Notes: generated by a model from the letters alone, not told the origin. DNA of 10,969 bases from Actinomyces sp. (GCA_003697065.1 RFFY01000428.1:1-10969); one strand, 5' to 3'; counted from the first letter of the stretch, positions 1 through 7,635 are shown. Translations and numbers: made by a program.

Positions 1-1
1 C

Positions 2-439
2 GACACCGTGGCCGCCCTACGGGCCCTGTGGACCGACGAGGAGGCGAGCCACGAGGGCACCCACGTGCGCTTCGAGCCCGTCTGGTCCTTCCCCAAACCC
101 GTCCAGGACCCCCACCCGCCCATCCTGTTCGGCGGTGCCGGGCCCCTCGCCACCGAGCACACCATCGCCTGGGCCGACGGGTGGATGCCCATGGACGTCT
201 CGCTGGGTGACGTCGAGCGGGCCCTGACCCGCTTCCGCCGCCGGGCGGCGGCGGCCGGACGCGACATCCCCGTGACCCTGGTGACCTTCGGCGACCCCGA
301 ACCCGACACCCTGCGCCGCTACCGGGACCTGGGGGTGGCGCGCACCGTGATCGGGGCCGCCCGCACCGCCTGGGACGATCCGTCCACCACCCTGGCCTAC
401 GTCGACCGCTACGCCCCCCTCGTCGACGAGCTGGCCTGA
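2..439 (+). CDS. LLM-class (probably F420-dependent) oxidoreductase, 3' part
   Basis: This is the C-terminal part of a luciferase-like monooxygenase family protein. The reading frame is open from base 2 and the N-terminal half lies outside the window; a GTG at 8 is in frame but is not a credible start. Visible family marks are the segment FEPVWSFPKPVQDPHPPI followed by LFGGAGPLATEHTIAWADGWMP, the typical 'P.P..P.PI..GG.G......A...DGW' block of F420-type LLM proteins. A closing helical segment with TFGDPEPDTLRRYRDLGV follows. Family members are TIM-barrel enzymes that use F420 or FMN to oxidise or reduce small organic substrates in the cytosol; the substrate cannot be inferred. The gene ends 10 bp before the convergent stop of the formate dehydrogenase beta gene. 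F420 rather than FMN use is inferred from the family and the apparent host. Confidence 0.82.
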   Translation, partial: DTVAALRALWTDEEASHEGTHVRFEPVWSFPKPVQDPHPPILFGGAGPLATEHTIAWADGWMPMDVSLGDVERALTRFRRRAAAAGRDIPVTLVTFGDPEPDTLRRYRDLGVARTVIGAARTAWDDPSTTLAYVDRYAPLVDELA

Positions 440-449
440 ACGGCGCCCG

Positions 450-2222
450 TCAGCCCACGAGGCCCCGGGCCAGCGCCGAGCGCACCGCCGCGGCCGCGGT
501 CTGGCCCAGGCCGCAGATCGAGGCGTCGGTCATGACGGCGTCGACGTCGGCGAGTATCTCGTCGTCGCCGGGCCGGGCCCGACCCTCGACCAGGCGCACG
601 ACCGCCTCGTGCTGGCGGACCGTACCCACCCGGCACGGCACGCACTGGCCGCACGACTCGTGACGGAAGAAGGCGCTGATCCGGGTCACGACGTCGGCCA
701 TGTCGTCGTCGGCCCCGAACACGGTCACCGCCCCCGACCCCAGGGTGGCGCCGGCGGCCCGGACGGCGTCGGGGGCGAGGGGGAGATCGAACTCGTCGGG
801 ACCGACGAAGGAGCCCGCCGCTCCCCCCAGCAGCACCGGTCCGGGCTCGCCCGTGGTGCCTCCGGCCAGCTCGATCAGGTCGCCGAGGGTGGTCCCGAAG
901 GGCACCTCGAAGACGCCGGGTTCGGCCACCCGGCCCGCCACGCTGAACAACTTGGTGCCGGGAGCCTCGGGGGTTCCCACGGCGATCGTGCGATCGGCGC
1001 CCTGGCGGACGATGTCGAGGGCCGCCACCAGGGTCTCGGGGTTGTTCACCACGGTCGGTTCGCCGAACAGGCCGTGGGTGGTCGGGTAGGGGGGCTTCAC
1101 CCGGGGCTCGCCCCGGAACCCCTCGAGGGAGGCGAACAGGGCGGTCTCCTCCCCGCAGATGTAGGCACCGGCCCCCTGGCGGACCTCGGCGTCGAAGGCG
1201 AATCCCAGCCCGCCCACGTCGTCACCGAGCCAGCCCGCGTCCCGGCACGAGTCGAGGGCGGCGGCCAGGCGCTCGGCGGTGAGGGGGTACTCGCCACGCA
1301 CGTAGAACCAGCCCTGCTCGGCACCCGTCGCCCAGGCGGCCAACAGGGCGGCCTCCACGAGCTGGTAGGGGTCGTGGGTGACGAGGACCCGGTCCTTGAA
1401 GGTGCCGGGTTCGGATTCGTCGATGTTGACGACGAGGTGGCGCCGGGACCGCGCCGGGGCCGCCCGGACGGCCCGCCACTTGCGCCCGGTCGGGAAACCG
1501 GCCCCGCCCCGACCGGCGAGGCGGGCCGCCTCCAGCTCGTCGCAGACGGCGTCGGGACCGAGGCCGACGGCCCGGCGCAGGGCCTGCCAGCCCCCGTGGC
1601 GCTCGTGGTCGGCCAGCGAGTCCGGATCGACGTGCCCCACCCGCCGGAGGAGACGCAGGTCGGGGCTGCCCACCTGGGGAACGGGGGGCCGCCCCCGGTC
1701 GGTGGGGTCGTCGTCGCCGAGGGGTACCCGCCCGGCGGTGGGGTCGCCGGGCGCCGCCGGGCGCCGGATCTGGGTCCAGGTGGCGGGGGCCTGCTCGCAG
1801 CGCCCCAGACAGGGACCGGTCACGACCCGGGCGCCGGACGCCTCGAGGCGGCGGGCCTCGTCGACGCCACCGGCCACCCGGCACGCCGGATCGACGCAGA
1901 CCCGCACGAGGGGGGCGTCGTCGGGCGGGGGCGAGGTGCTGAACAGGTCGTAGAAGGTGGCGACACCGTGGATCTCGGCGGGGGCCACCCCCAGGGTCTC
2001 GGCGAGGTGGTTGACGGCCCCGGGGCTGATCCACCCCACCGAGGCCTGCAGGGCGTGCAGAGCCGGCAGGAGACGGTGACGCTGCTCGTGGGCGGCGTGG
2101 AGACCGCCCCGCACCAGGCGCTCGCCGAAAGCCCGGTCGGCGCGCACCCCGGCCACGGCGGCGGCGACGGCCGCCTCCTCGTCGGGGGTGGGACGGTCGG
2201 GACCGATGCGGAAGTCACCCAT
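450..2222 (-). CDS. fdhB: NAD-dependent formate dehydrogenase beta subunit, NuoE-NuoF fusion
   Basis: A 590-residue flavoprotein expected to take electrons from the formate dehydrogenase catalytic subunit and reduce NAD+ in the cytosol. Residues about 15-150 form a NuoE-like thioredoxin-fold [2Fe-2S] domain with ligands C109, C114, C138 and C142 (C-x4-C and C-x3-C). A loop of about 40 residues rich in Pro, Asp and Arg leads to a NuoF-like part: GRGGAGFPTGRKW at 237-249 and YVRGEYP around 308-313 (FMN/NADH binding), GAGAYICGEETALFASLEG at 350-368, and the [4Fe-4S] ligands C524, C527, C530 and C570 (ESCGQCVPC, then ICGLGQ). All expected ligands are present. The fusion resembles the beta subunit of the Methylorubrum extorquens Fdh1 type, whereas FdsG and FdsB are separate in Cupriavidus-type enzymes. 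The ATG at 2222 has GAGGAG seven bases upstream and overlaps the catalytic gene by 8 nt (ATGGGTGA), suggesting translational coupling. A stray complex I or hydrogenase module is less likely, because the partner gene is a formate dehydrogenase. Confidence 0.93.
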   Translation of the reverse strand: MGDFRIGPDRPTPDEEAAVAAAVAGVRADRAFGERLVRGGLHAAHEQRHRLLPALHALQASVGWISPGAVNHLAETLGVAPAEIHGVATFYDLFSTSPPPDDAPLVRVCVDPACRVAGGVDEARRLEASGARVVTGPCLGRCEQAPATWTQIRRPAAPGDPTAGRVPLGDDDPTDRGRPPVPQVGSPDLRLLRRVGHVDPDSLADHERHGGWQALRRAVGLGPDAVCDELEAARLAGRGGAGFPTGRKWRAVRAAPARSRRHLVVNIDESEPGTFKDRVLVTHDPYQLVEAALLAAWATGAEQGWFYVRGEYPLTAERLAAALDSCRDAGWLGDDVGGLGFAFDAEVRQGAGAYICGEETALFASLEGFRGEPRVKPPYPTTHGLFGEPTVVNNPETLVAALDIVRQGADRTIAVGTPEAPGTKLFSVAGRVAEPGVFEVPFGTTLGDLIELAGGTTGEPGPVLLGGAAGSFVGPDEFDLPLAPDAVRAAGATLGSGAVTVFGADDDMADVVTRISAFFRHESCGQCVPCRVGTVRQHEAVVRLVEGRARPGDDEILADVDAVMTDASICGLGQTAAAAVRSALARGLVG

Positions 2223-4122
2223 GGGCGCTCTCCTCGCCGACGAGGGGATCGATGCGGACGGCCGCCGCCTTGAACTCGGCGGTGCCCGATCGGGGATCCC
2301 AGGCGTGGTTGGTGAGGAGGTTCGTGTCCGCGGTGTCGGGGAAGTGGAAGCTGGTGAAGCACAAGCCGGCGGGCAGACCCTCGTCGACGCGGAGGGTCAT
2401 CTCGACGCTGCCACGCCGCGACGACACCCGGACCCGCTGACCCTCGTGCCACCCGTGGGCGGCGGCGTCGGCGGGACTGACGTCGATGGTGTCGCCCGCC
2501 CGGATGGGGGACCGGAAGCGGCCCGACTGCACACCGGTGTTGTAGGAGTCGAGCATGCGGCCGGTGGTGAGGACGAGGGGATGCTCGTCGTCGGGTTCCT
2601 CGACGGGCCCCTCGTGCTCGACGACCGAGAAGGGCGCCGGTTCCCGCCCTTCGAGGTCGTCGGCCCACAGCCAGGCGTGCAGGAAGGGGCTGCCGGGGTG
2701 GTCCTCGTCGGGGCAGGGCCACTGGAGCCCGCCCTCGGCCTCGAGGCGGGCCCAGCTCATGCCCCCGTGCAGGGGTGACAGGGAGCGCAGCTCGTCCCAG
2801 AGCTCCTCGGGGCTCGGATTCCCCCAGCCGGCGCCGAGGCGGCGGGCCAGCTCACCGATGATCTCGATGTCGTCACGGGCGTCGCCGGGGGGCGGTACGG
2901 CCCGTCGCACCCTCTGCACCCGACGCTCGCTCGAGGTCACGGTGCCGTCGGACTCGGCCCAGGAGGCAGCCGCCGGCAACACGACGTCGGCCATCTCGGC
3001 GGTACGGGTCAAGAAGATGTCCTGCACGACGAGGTGGTCGAGGCCGGCGAGGCGGCGCCGGGCGGTGGCGGCGTCGGCTTCGGAGTCGGCGGGGTTCTCA
3101 CCGATGGCGTAGACGGCGCGGATGTCGCCGGTGTCCATGCCTTCGAACATGGCGGTGAGGTGGCGGCCCGGTCGGGGCGGCACCGGCACGCCCCACACCT
3201 GCTCGAAGCGGGCCCGGGCGGCGGGATCGGTGACGTCGGCGAAGCCCGGGAGCTTGTTGGGCAGGGCCCCCATGTCGCCCCCGCCCTGCACGTTGTTCTG
3301 GCCCCGCAGGGGGACCAGGCCCGAGCCCCAGCGGCCGATGTGGCCCGTGAGCAGGGCCAGGTTGCACAAGGCGAGCACGTTGTCGACCGCGTTGTGGTGC
3401 TCGGTGATGCCCAGAGTCCACAGGATCTGGGCCCGGGGGGCGGTGGCGTAGGCGTGGGCGAGCTCGGCGATGGCGTCGGCGGGCACCCCGGTGATCCGCT
3501 CGGCCCGCTCGAGGGTGTAGGGCTCGACCGCGGCCGCGTAGGCGTCGAAGCCCCGGGTCGCGTGCTCGATGAAGTCACGCCGGTGCAGGCCGGCCCTGAT
3601 GATCTCGCGGCCGATGGCGTTGGCGAGGGCGATGTCGGTGCCGACCCGCAGGCCGAGCCAGACGTCGGCGAAGCGGGCCGACGTCGAGCGGCGGGGATCG
3701 ATGCACCAGAGGCGGGCGCCCCGCTCGACCCCGGCCAGGAGGTGGTGGAAGAAGATCGGGTGGGCGGCGCGGGCGTTCGACCCCCACAGCACGATGAGAT
3801 CGGTCTCGGTGATCTCCCGGTACGAGGAGGTCCCGCCTCCGGCTCCGAACACGGTCGCCAGACCGACGACCGACGGAGCGTGTCAAGTGCGGTTGCAGGA
3901 GTCGATGTTGTTGGTCCCGACCACCGTGCGGACGAACTTCTGGGCGGCGTAGTTCATCTCGTTGGTCGCCTTCGAGCAGCTCATCACGGCGACGGCGTCG
4001 GGGCCGTGCTCGTCGATGGTGCGGCGCAGACCGGTGGCGGCCCGGTCGAGGGCCTCGTCCCAGGAGGCGGCCCGCAGGCCGGAGCCGTCGCGGACGAGGG
4101 GGGTGGTGAGACGGTCGGGCAT
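2215..4122 (-). CDS. fdhF: Selenocysteine-containing formate dehydrogenase catalytic (alpha) subunit, lacking the N-terminal [4Fe-4S] domain
   Basis: A Mo/W-bis-MGD formate dehydrogenase that should oxidise formate to CO2. Read through the in-frame TGA at 3885-3883, it encodes 635 residues with selenocysteine at position 80, in SCNRT-U-HAPSVVGL. The family has its metal-binding Cys or Sec at this position, followed by the conserved His (here H81). Conserved blocks lie on both sides: SCSKATNEMNYAAQKFVR and GTNNIDSC before, and FGAGGGTSSY, VLWGSNARAAHPIFF, PLRGQNNVQGGGDMG (R273, matching the active-site Arg of FdhF) and, at the C-terminus, TNHAWDPRSGTAEFKA of the cofactor-binding domain after. 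The ATG at 4122 (MPDRLTTPLV) is chosen because GGAGAGGA lies 8 nt upstream and homology begins there; an ATG at 4140 would add six unsupported residues. The protein starts where the Cys-rich [4Fe-4S] domain should already have ended, about 60 residues short relative to E. coli FdhF (Sec140). No NuoG-like extension is present. It overlaps fdhB by 8 nt. No selA, selB, selC, selD or fdhD is seen in the window. Confidence 0.9.
3842..3879 (-). promoter_or_regulatory. Bacterial-type SECIS element just downstream of the UGA codon
   Basis: Numbering the U of UGA as 1, bases 7-12 (GCUCCG) pair perfectly with 39-44 (CGGAGC) as a lower stem. Bases 15-21 pair with 27-33 as an upper stem (GGUCGUC with GGCGACC, one U-G pair), which C14-G34 can extend. 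The loop is GGUCU at 22-26. E. coli fdhF, as I recall it, carries the same GGUCUG at the same distance from its UGA, and the loop G and U (23, 24) are the bases SelB is known to contact. U17, bulged in the E. coli element, faces A31 here and could pair or flip out. The hairpin lies entirely inside the coding sequence, as bacterial SECIS elements do. The folding was done by eye. Confidence 0.82.
3883..3885 (-). other. In-frame UGA read as selenocysteine (Sec80)
   Basis: The minus strand reads AAC CGC ACT TGA CAC GCT CCG across the active site. The TGA occupies exactly the codon that encodes Cys or Sec in formate dehydrogenases, with the frame and family homology continuous on both sides. A random nonsense mutation or sequencing error would be unlikely to hit this codon and also sit at the right distance from a SECIS-like hairpin. 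Confidence 0.88.
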
Positions 4123-4130
4123 CGGAGGGG

Positions 4131-4138
4131 TCCTCTCC
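4131..4138 (-). promoter_or_regulatory. Ribosome binding site that decides the fdhF start
   Basis: The minus strand has GGAGAGGA followed by 8 nt and ATG at 4122. This favours the start giving MPDRLTTPL over the in-frame ATG at 4140, which overlaps the site itself and has no Shine-Dalgarno match upstream. Confidence 0.65.
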
Positions 4139-4162
4139 ATGGTCGTGACCGATGACACCGCG

Positions 4163-4168
4163 ACTGTA
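4163..4168 (-). promoter_or_regulatory. Possible -10 element for the fdhF-fdhB operon
   Basis: TACAGT on the minus strand, in the context GATACAGT, fits the TANNNT consensus of actinobacterial -10 elements. It would place the transcript start near 4156 and a leader of about 35 nt before the fdhF ATG, enough to hold the Shine-Dalgarno site. I see no convincing -35. It lies in the GC-rich 133-bp divergent gap with proS. Confidence 0.4.
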
Positions 4169-4241
4169 TCGGCCCCGCGGACCCCGGGTCGGGCCCGGGC
4201 GAGCCGGTGTCCCGGCCACCGCCGGGACCGCGGCGGCGCGG

Positions 4242-4247
4242 TAGCTT
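4242..4247 (+). promoter_or_regulatory. Possible -10 element for leaderless proS transcript
   Basis: TAGCTT (TANNNT type) ends 8 bases before the proS ATG at 4256, so transcription would start at or within a base or two of the start codon. No Shine-Dalgarno sequence precedes this ATG, which agrees with a leaderless mRNA, common in actinobacteria. No clear -35 was found. Confidence 0.5.
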
Positions 4248-4255
4248 GGGCCGCC

Positions 4256-5989
4256 ATGCACTGGTCGACCCTGTTCATCCCCACCCTGCGGGAGGCCCCC
4301 GCCGACGCCGAGGCCGCCAGCCACAAGCTCCTCGTCCGCGGTGGTTTCATCCGCCAGCTCCACGCCGGTCACTACTCCCTTCTCCCCTTGGGCCTGCGGG
4401 TCCACGACAAGGTCGCCCGCATCGTCCGCGAGGAGATGGACGCCATCGGCGCCCAGGAGTTCCTCCTTCCCGCCCTGCACCCCGCCTCGATCTGGAAGGC
4501 GTCGGGCCGCTGGGAGCTGATGGGCGCCGAGATGTTCCGCCTCCGCGACCGCAAGGAGGCCGAGCTGGCGCTCGGCATGACCCACGAGGAGATCTTCACC
4601 ACCCTCGCCCTCGAGATCTCCTCGTACCGGATGCTCCCCCAGATCTGGTACCAGATCCAGACCAAGTTCCGCGACGAACCCCGCCCCAAGGCCGGCCTGC
4701 TGCGGGTCCGTGAGTTCCTGATGAAAGACTCCTACAGCTTCGACCTCGACGAGGCCGGACTCGACCGCTCCTTCGACCTGCACCACGAGGCCTACCAGCG
4801 CATCTTCGCCCGCCTCGACCTGCCCGCCGTGCCGGTCGAGGCCTCCTCGGGGGCCATGGGCGGCTCCGACAGCGTCGAGTTCATGGTCCCCTCGCCCGCC
4901 GGCGAGGACGACGTCGTGCGCTGCACCTCGTGCGACTACGCCGCCAACGTCGAGCGGGCCACCTCCCGCCTCGAACCCGTCGTCGACGAGGCGCCACCGC
5001 CCGCCCCCGAGCGCTTCCCCACCCCCGGCGTGCGCACCATCGCCGCACTCGAGGAGATCGAGGGTGGGGCGCCCGCCGACCGCCAGATCAAGACCATGGT
5101 CATGGTCCTCGACGGTGAGATCACCCTGGCCTTGTTGCGCGGCGATCACCAGCTCGAGGAACAGAAGCTGAAGGACGCGACGGGCGCCGTCGAGATGCGG
5201 CCCGCCACCCCCGAAGAGACCCTCGAGCACCTGGGCGCCCACCCCGGCAGCCTCGGCGCGGTCGGGGTGAGCGGCCTGCGCATCATCGCCGACGAGGCCC
5301 TGCGGGGGCGCACCAACCTCACCACCGGCGCCAACACCGACGACTGGCACCTGCGCGGCGTCGACATCGAACGCGACATCGCCGTCGACGCCTGGGCCGA
5401 CCTGCGCCGGGTCGAGGCGGGCGAGCCGTGCCCCCGCTGCGGCGCCCCCCTCGAGATCGTCCGCTGTATCGAGGCCGGTCACATCTTCAAGCTCGGGCGG
5501 CGCTACGCCGAGGCCCTGGGCGCCACCGTGCTCGACGCCGACGGGGTCGAACGGACCCTGGTCATGGGCTCCTACGGCATCGGCATCGGCCGGGCGGTGG
5601 CCGCCATCGCCGAGACCCACCACGACGAGCGGGGCCTCATCTGGCCCGTGGCCGTGGCTCCCTACGAGGTGGTGGTCACCGTCGCCACCACCAAGGACCC
5701 CGAGGCGGTGGACGCGGGCCGACGCCTCCACGACGCCTTCGCTCTGGCCGGGGTCGAGGTGCTCCTCGACGACCGCGACGCCCGGGCCGGCGTCAAGTTC
5801 GCCGACGCCGAACTCATCGGCATTCCCTGGCGTGTCACCGTGGGCAAGGCCCTCGCCGACGGCGAGGTCGAGGTGACCGAGCGGGCCACGGGCGAGACCC
5901 GCCGCGTGCCGGTCCTCGAGGTGGTCGAGGACCTGGCCGCCACCATCGGCGCCGCCCGTCACGGCGGACCGGACGGGGGCTCGTCGTGA
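4256..5989 (+). CDS. proS: Prolyl-tRNA synthetase, bacterial type
   Basis: This class II aminoacyl-tRNA synthetase charges tRNA-Pro with proline in the cytosol. It has 577 residues, close to the usual bacterial-type length of about 570. Order of parts: an N-terminal catalytic core (HWSTLFIPTLREAPADAE, then GHYSLLPLG), motif 2 region with TKFRDEPRPKAGLLRVREF at 136-154 and MKDSYSFD, an inserted editing (INS) domain at roughly 225-400, motif 3 GSYGIGIGRAVAAIAE at 438-453, and a C-terminal anticodon-binding domain from about 466 (IWPVAVAPYEVVV) to the end. CxxC pairs at 223/226 and 392/395 flank the insertion. The ATG at 4256 is chosen because homology starts there; an open frame continues upstream but has no family similarity. 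The stop overlaps the next gene's GTG by 4 nt. Nothing appears missing, so it should be active and capable of editing mischarged alanine. Confidence 0.97.
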   Translation: MHWSTLFIPTLREAPADAEAASHKLLVRGGFIRQLHAGHYSLLPLGLRVHDKVARIVREEMDAIGAQEFLLPALHPASIWKASGRWELMGAEMFRLRDRKEAELALGMTHEEIFTTLALEISSYRMLPQIWYQIQTKFRDEPRPKAGLLRVREFLMKDSYSFDLDEAGLDRSFDLHHEAYQRIFARLDLPAVPVEASSGAMGGSDSVEFMVPSPAGEDDVVRCTSCDYAANVERATSRLEPVVDEAPPPAPERFPTPGVRTIAALEEIEGGAPADRQIKTMVMVLDGEITLALLRGDHQLEEQKLKDATGAVEMRPATPEETLEHLGAHPGSLGAVGVSGLRIIADEALRGRTNLTTGANTDDWHLRGVDIERDIAVDAWADLRRVEAGEPCPRCGAPLEIVRCIEAGHIFKLGRRYAEALGATVLDADGVERTLVMGSYGIGIGRAVAAIAETHHDERGLIWPVAVAPYEVVVTVATTKDPEAVDAGRRLHDAFALAGVEVLLDDRDARAGVKFADAELIGIPWRVTVGKALADGEVEVTERATGETRRVPVLEVVEDLAATIGAARHGGPDGGSS

Positions 5990-6789
5990 CCGTCACCGGC
6001 GCCGCCCCCGCCGGGTTCGCCAACGACGATCTCGAACCCGTCGCCGACGATCCCCGCCGCGAACGCGACCGGCGCCGGGTCCAGCTCGCCCTGGCCTACC
6101 GCCTCTTCGGCGCCCTGCGCTGGGGCGAGCTCGGCGACGGCCACATCACCGCCCGCGACCCCCTCGCCCCCGACCACTTCTGGATGCTGGCCCACGGGGT
6201 GAGCTTCGACGCCGCCCGCACCGCCGACATCGTCCTCGTCGCCCCCGACGGCACCGTCGACGGCGACCCCCGCCTCGTCAACCGGGCCGGCTACCACATC
6301 CACCGCCCCCTCCACGACGCCCGGCCCGACGTGGTGGCCGCCGCCCACACCCACACCGCCTGGGGTACCCCGTTCAGCGCCGAGCGGCGCCTCATCGAAC
6401 CCGTCACCCAGGAGGCCACCATCTTCTTCGAGGACCACGCCCTCTTCGACGACGAGGAGGTCCAGATCCTCGGCCTCGACGGCGGGCGTCGCATCGCCGC
6501 CGCCCTCGGCCCCCGACGCGCGGTCGTGCTGGCCAACCACGGCCTGCTCACGGTGGGCTCGAGCGTGGCCGACGCCGTCGCCCACTTCGTGATCATGGAA
6601 CGGGTCGCCGAGGCCGTGCTCAAGGCCCCCGGAGCCCGCCCCATCGGCGCCGAGGCCGCCCGCACGGCCCGCGACGCCCTGAACCGCCCCGGCAACGGCT
6701 GGCGCACCTTCCGCTGGTTGGCCCGCCGCCATCTGGGGGTCGACCCTCTCGACGCCGCCGAGCTGGTCGGACCGGCGACGACGGCCTGA
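5986..6789 (+). CDS. Class II aldolase/adducin family protein
   Basis: A 267-residue protein of the Zn-dependent class II aldolase/adducin-type fold. GDGHITARDPLAPDHFWMLA at 51-70 forms the substrate-side loop. The expected metal-binding histidines are seen in HTHTAWG (H121, H123) and NHGLLTVG (H185), and the segment GYHIHRPLHDARPDVVAAAH resembles the adducin-like branch. The GTG at 5986 is chosen as start because it overlaps the proS stop in the GTGA arrangement; the frame is open further upstream only as an artefact inside proS. Relatives cleave or form C-C bonds in sugar-phosphates, or act in ketose and aldol metabolism; the substrate here is unknown. Cotranscription with proS is likely from the overlap, but no functional link is evident. 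Confidence 0.88.
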   Translation: MTVTGAAPAGFANDDLEPVADDPRRERDRRRVQLALAYRLFGALRWGELGDGHITARDPLAPDHFWMLAHGVSFDAARTADIVLVAPDGTVDGDPRLVNRAGYHIHRPLHDARPDVVAAAHTHTAWGTPFSAERRLIEPVTQEATIFFEDHALFDDEEVQILGLDGGRRIAAALGPRRAVVLANHGLLTVGSSVADAVAHFVIMERVAEAVLKAPGARPIGAEAARTARDALNRPGNGWRTFRWLARRHLGVDPLDAAELVGPATTA

Positions 6790-6798
6790 ACGGGCCGC

Positions 6799-7620
6799 AT
6801 GGGCGTCGTCTACGGGGTCGTCGCCGCCGTCTTCATCGGGGCGTCGGACTACCTGGGCTCGCGTTCGGCCGGGCGCTCGTCGGCCCTGCAGGCCGTCACC
6901 GCCGCCGTGTGGGCGGGCGCCGCGGCCAGCCTCGTCGTGTCTCCCCTGCTGGGCGAACCCCGGGGCCGCGACATCCTTCTCGGCGCCGTCTCCGGGGCCA
7001 CGGTCGCCTTGGCCCTCGGGGTGCTGTGGCGGGCCTACGTGGTGGCGTCGGTCGGGGTGGCGGCTCCGGTGGCGGCCGTCGTCAACGCCGTCGTGCCGGT
7101 CCTGTGGGACCTCACCCGCGGCGAGGCGCCCGGCCCCCTGGGCGTGGCGGGCATGGTCCTGGGCGCGACAGCCATCGTCGCCACCTCCTGGTCCACCGAC
7201 GGGCGACCGGTCCGGCCCGGACTCCTGCTCGGCACCCTGGCCGGCGTCGCCTTCGGCGTGACCTTCATCGTGGCGGCCGAGACCGCCGTCGAGTCCGGCA
7301 CCTGGCCCGTGTTCAGCCAACGCCTGTGTGCGGGCGTCCTCCTGGTGACGGTGGCACTCGCGCGTCGCGTCCCGCCCCTGGCGGCGCCCTCGATCGCCCG
7401 CCGCTCGGCCGTGGCCGGCGTGTTCGGCACCAGCGGGATCGCCGCCAGCGTCCTCGGCGGCCAGCGGGGACCCATCGGCCCGGTGGCGGTGGGCGCCGCC
7501 CTGTATCCCGCGGTCACGATCCTGCTCCTGTGGCTCCTGCACGGGGAACGCCTCCGCTGGTGGCAGTCGCTGGGCCTGGTGGCGGCGGTGGCGGGTGTGG
7601 CTCTTCTGGGCCTCGACTGA
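6799..7620 (+). CDS. EamA/DMT-superfamily transporter, about ten membrane segments
   Basis: A 273-residue, strongly hydrophobic protein with Ala/Val/Gly/Leu-rich segments spaced as in the ten-helix drug/metabolite transporter superfamily (two EamA repeats). The first repeat runs from MGVVYGVVAAVFIGASDYLG to about residue 130 and the second begins near GLLLGTLAGVAFGVTFIVAA. The closing helix is SLGLVAAVAGVALLGLD, the usual C-terminal end of an EamA domain. No signal peptide is expected, since the first helix serves as the insertion signal. Family members export or import small metabolites across the inner membrane; the substrate cannot be told from sequence. It starts 9 bp after the aldolase stop with only a weak purine-rich GGG upstream, so it probably relies on the upstream transcript. 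Confidence 0.87.
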   Translation: MGVVYGVVAAVFIGASDYLGSRSAGRSSALQAVTAAVWAGAAASLVVSPLLGEPRGRDILLGAVSGATVALALGVLWRAYVVASVGVAAPVAAVVNAVVPVLWDLTRGEAPGPLGVAGMVLGATAIVATSWSTDGRPVRPGLLLGTLAGVAFGVTFIVAAETAVESGTWPVFSQRLCAGVLLVTVALARRVPPLAAPSIARRSAVAGVFGTSGIAASVLGGQRGPIGPVAVGAALYPAVTILLLWLLHGERLRWWQSLGLVAAVAGVALLGLD

Positions 7621-7629
7621 CCGGGGTCC

Positions 7630-7635
7630 TACGCT
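7630..7635 (+). promoter_or_regulatory. Possible -10 element for a leaderless SDR gene transcript
   Basis: TACGCT (TANNNT) lies 6 bases before the ATG at 7642, within the 21-bp gap after the transporter gene. The GGGG next to the ATG is too close to be a Shine-Dalgarno site, so a leaderless start at or near the ATG fits better. No good -35 is seen at normal spacing. Confidence 0.5.

Noticed and set aside
609..2273. Long open frame on the plus strand over the fdhB gene
   Set aside because: It is an antisense shadow with a Gly/Arg/Pro-rich composition and no motifs, typical of GC-rich DNA; the minus-strand fusion protein has full FeS and FMN motifs.
3883..3885. In-frame TGA read as a nonsense mutation making fdhF a pseudogene
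   Set aside because: It falls on the exact Cys/Sec codon, both sides remain intact for the family, and a SECIS-like hairpin follows at the right distance.
4123..4350. Upstream extension of fdhF to ATG codons near 4140, 4257 or 4350
   Set aside because: The extension has no cysteine pattern or homology, overlaps the proS start, and the ATG at 4122 has a better Shine-Dalgarno site.
3575..5962. 795-residue open frame on the minus strand over proS and the 5' part of fdhF
   Set aside because: It is opposite to a clear prolyl-tRNA synthetase gene, is low in complexity and has no recognisable domain.
5428..5985. Upstream extension of the aldolase gene within proS
   Set aside because: The sequence there is an out-of-frame shadow of proS, rich in Arg; aldolase similarity begins only shortly after the GTG at 5986.
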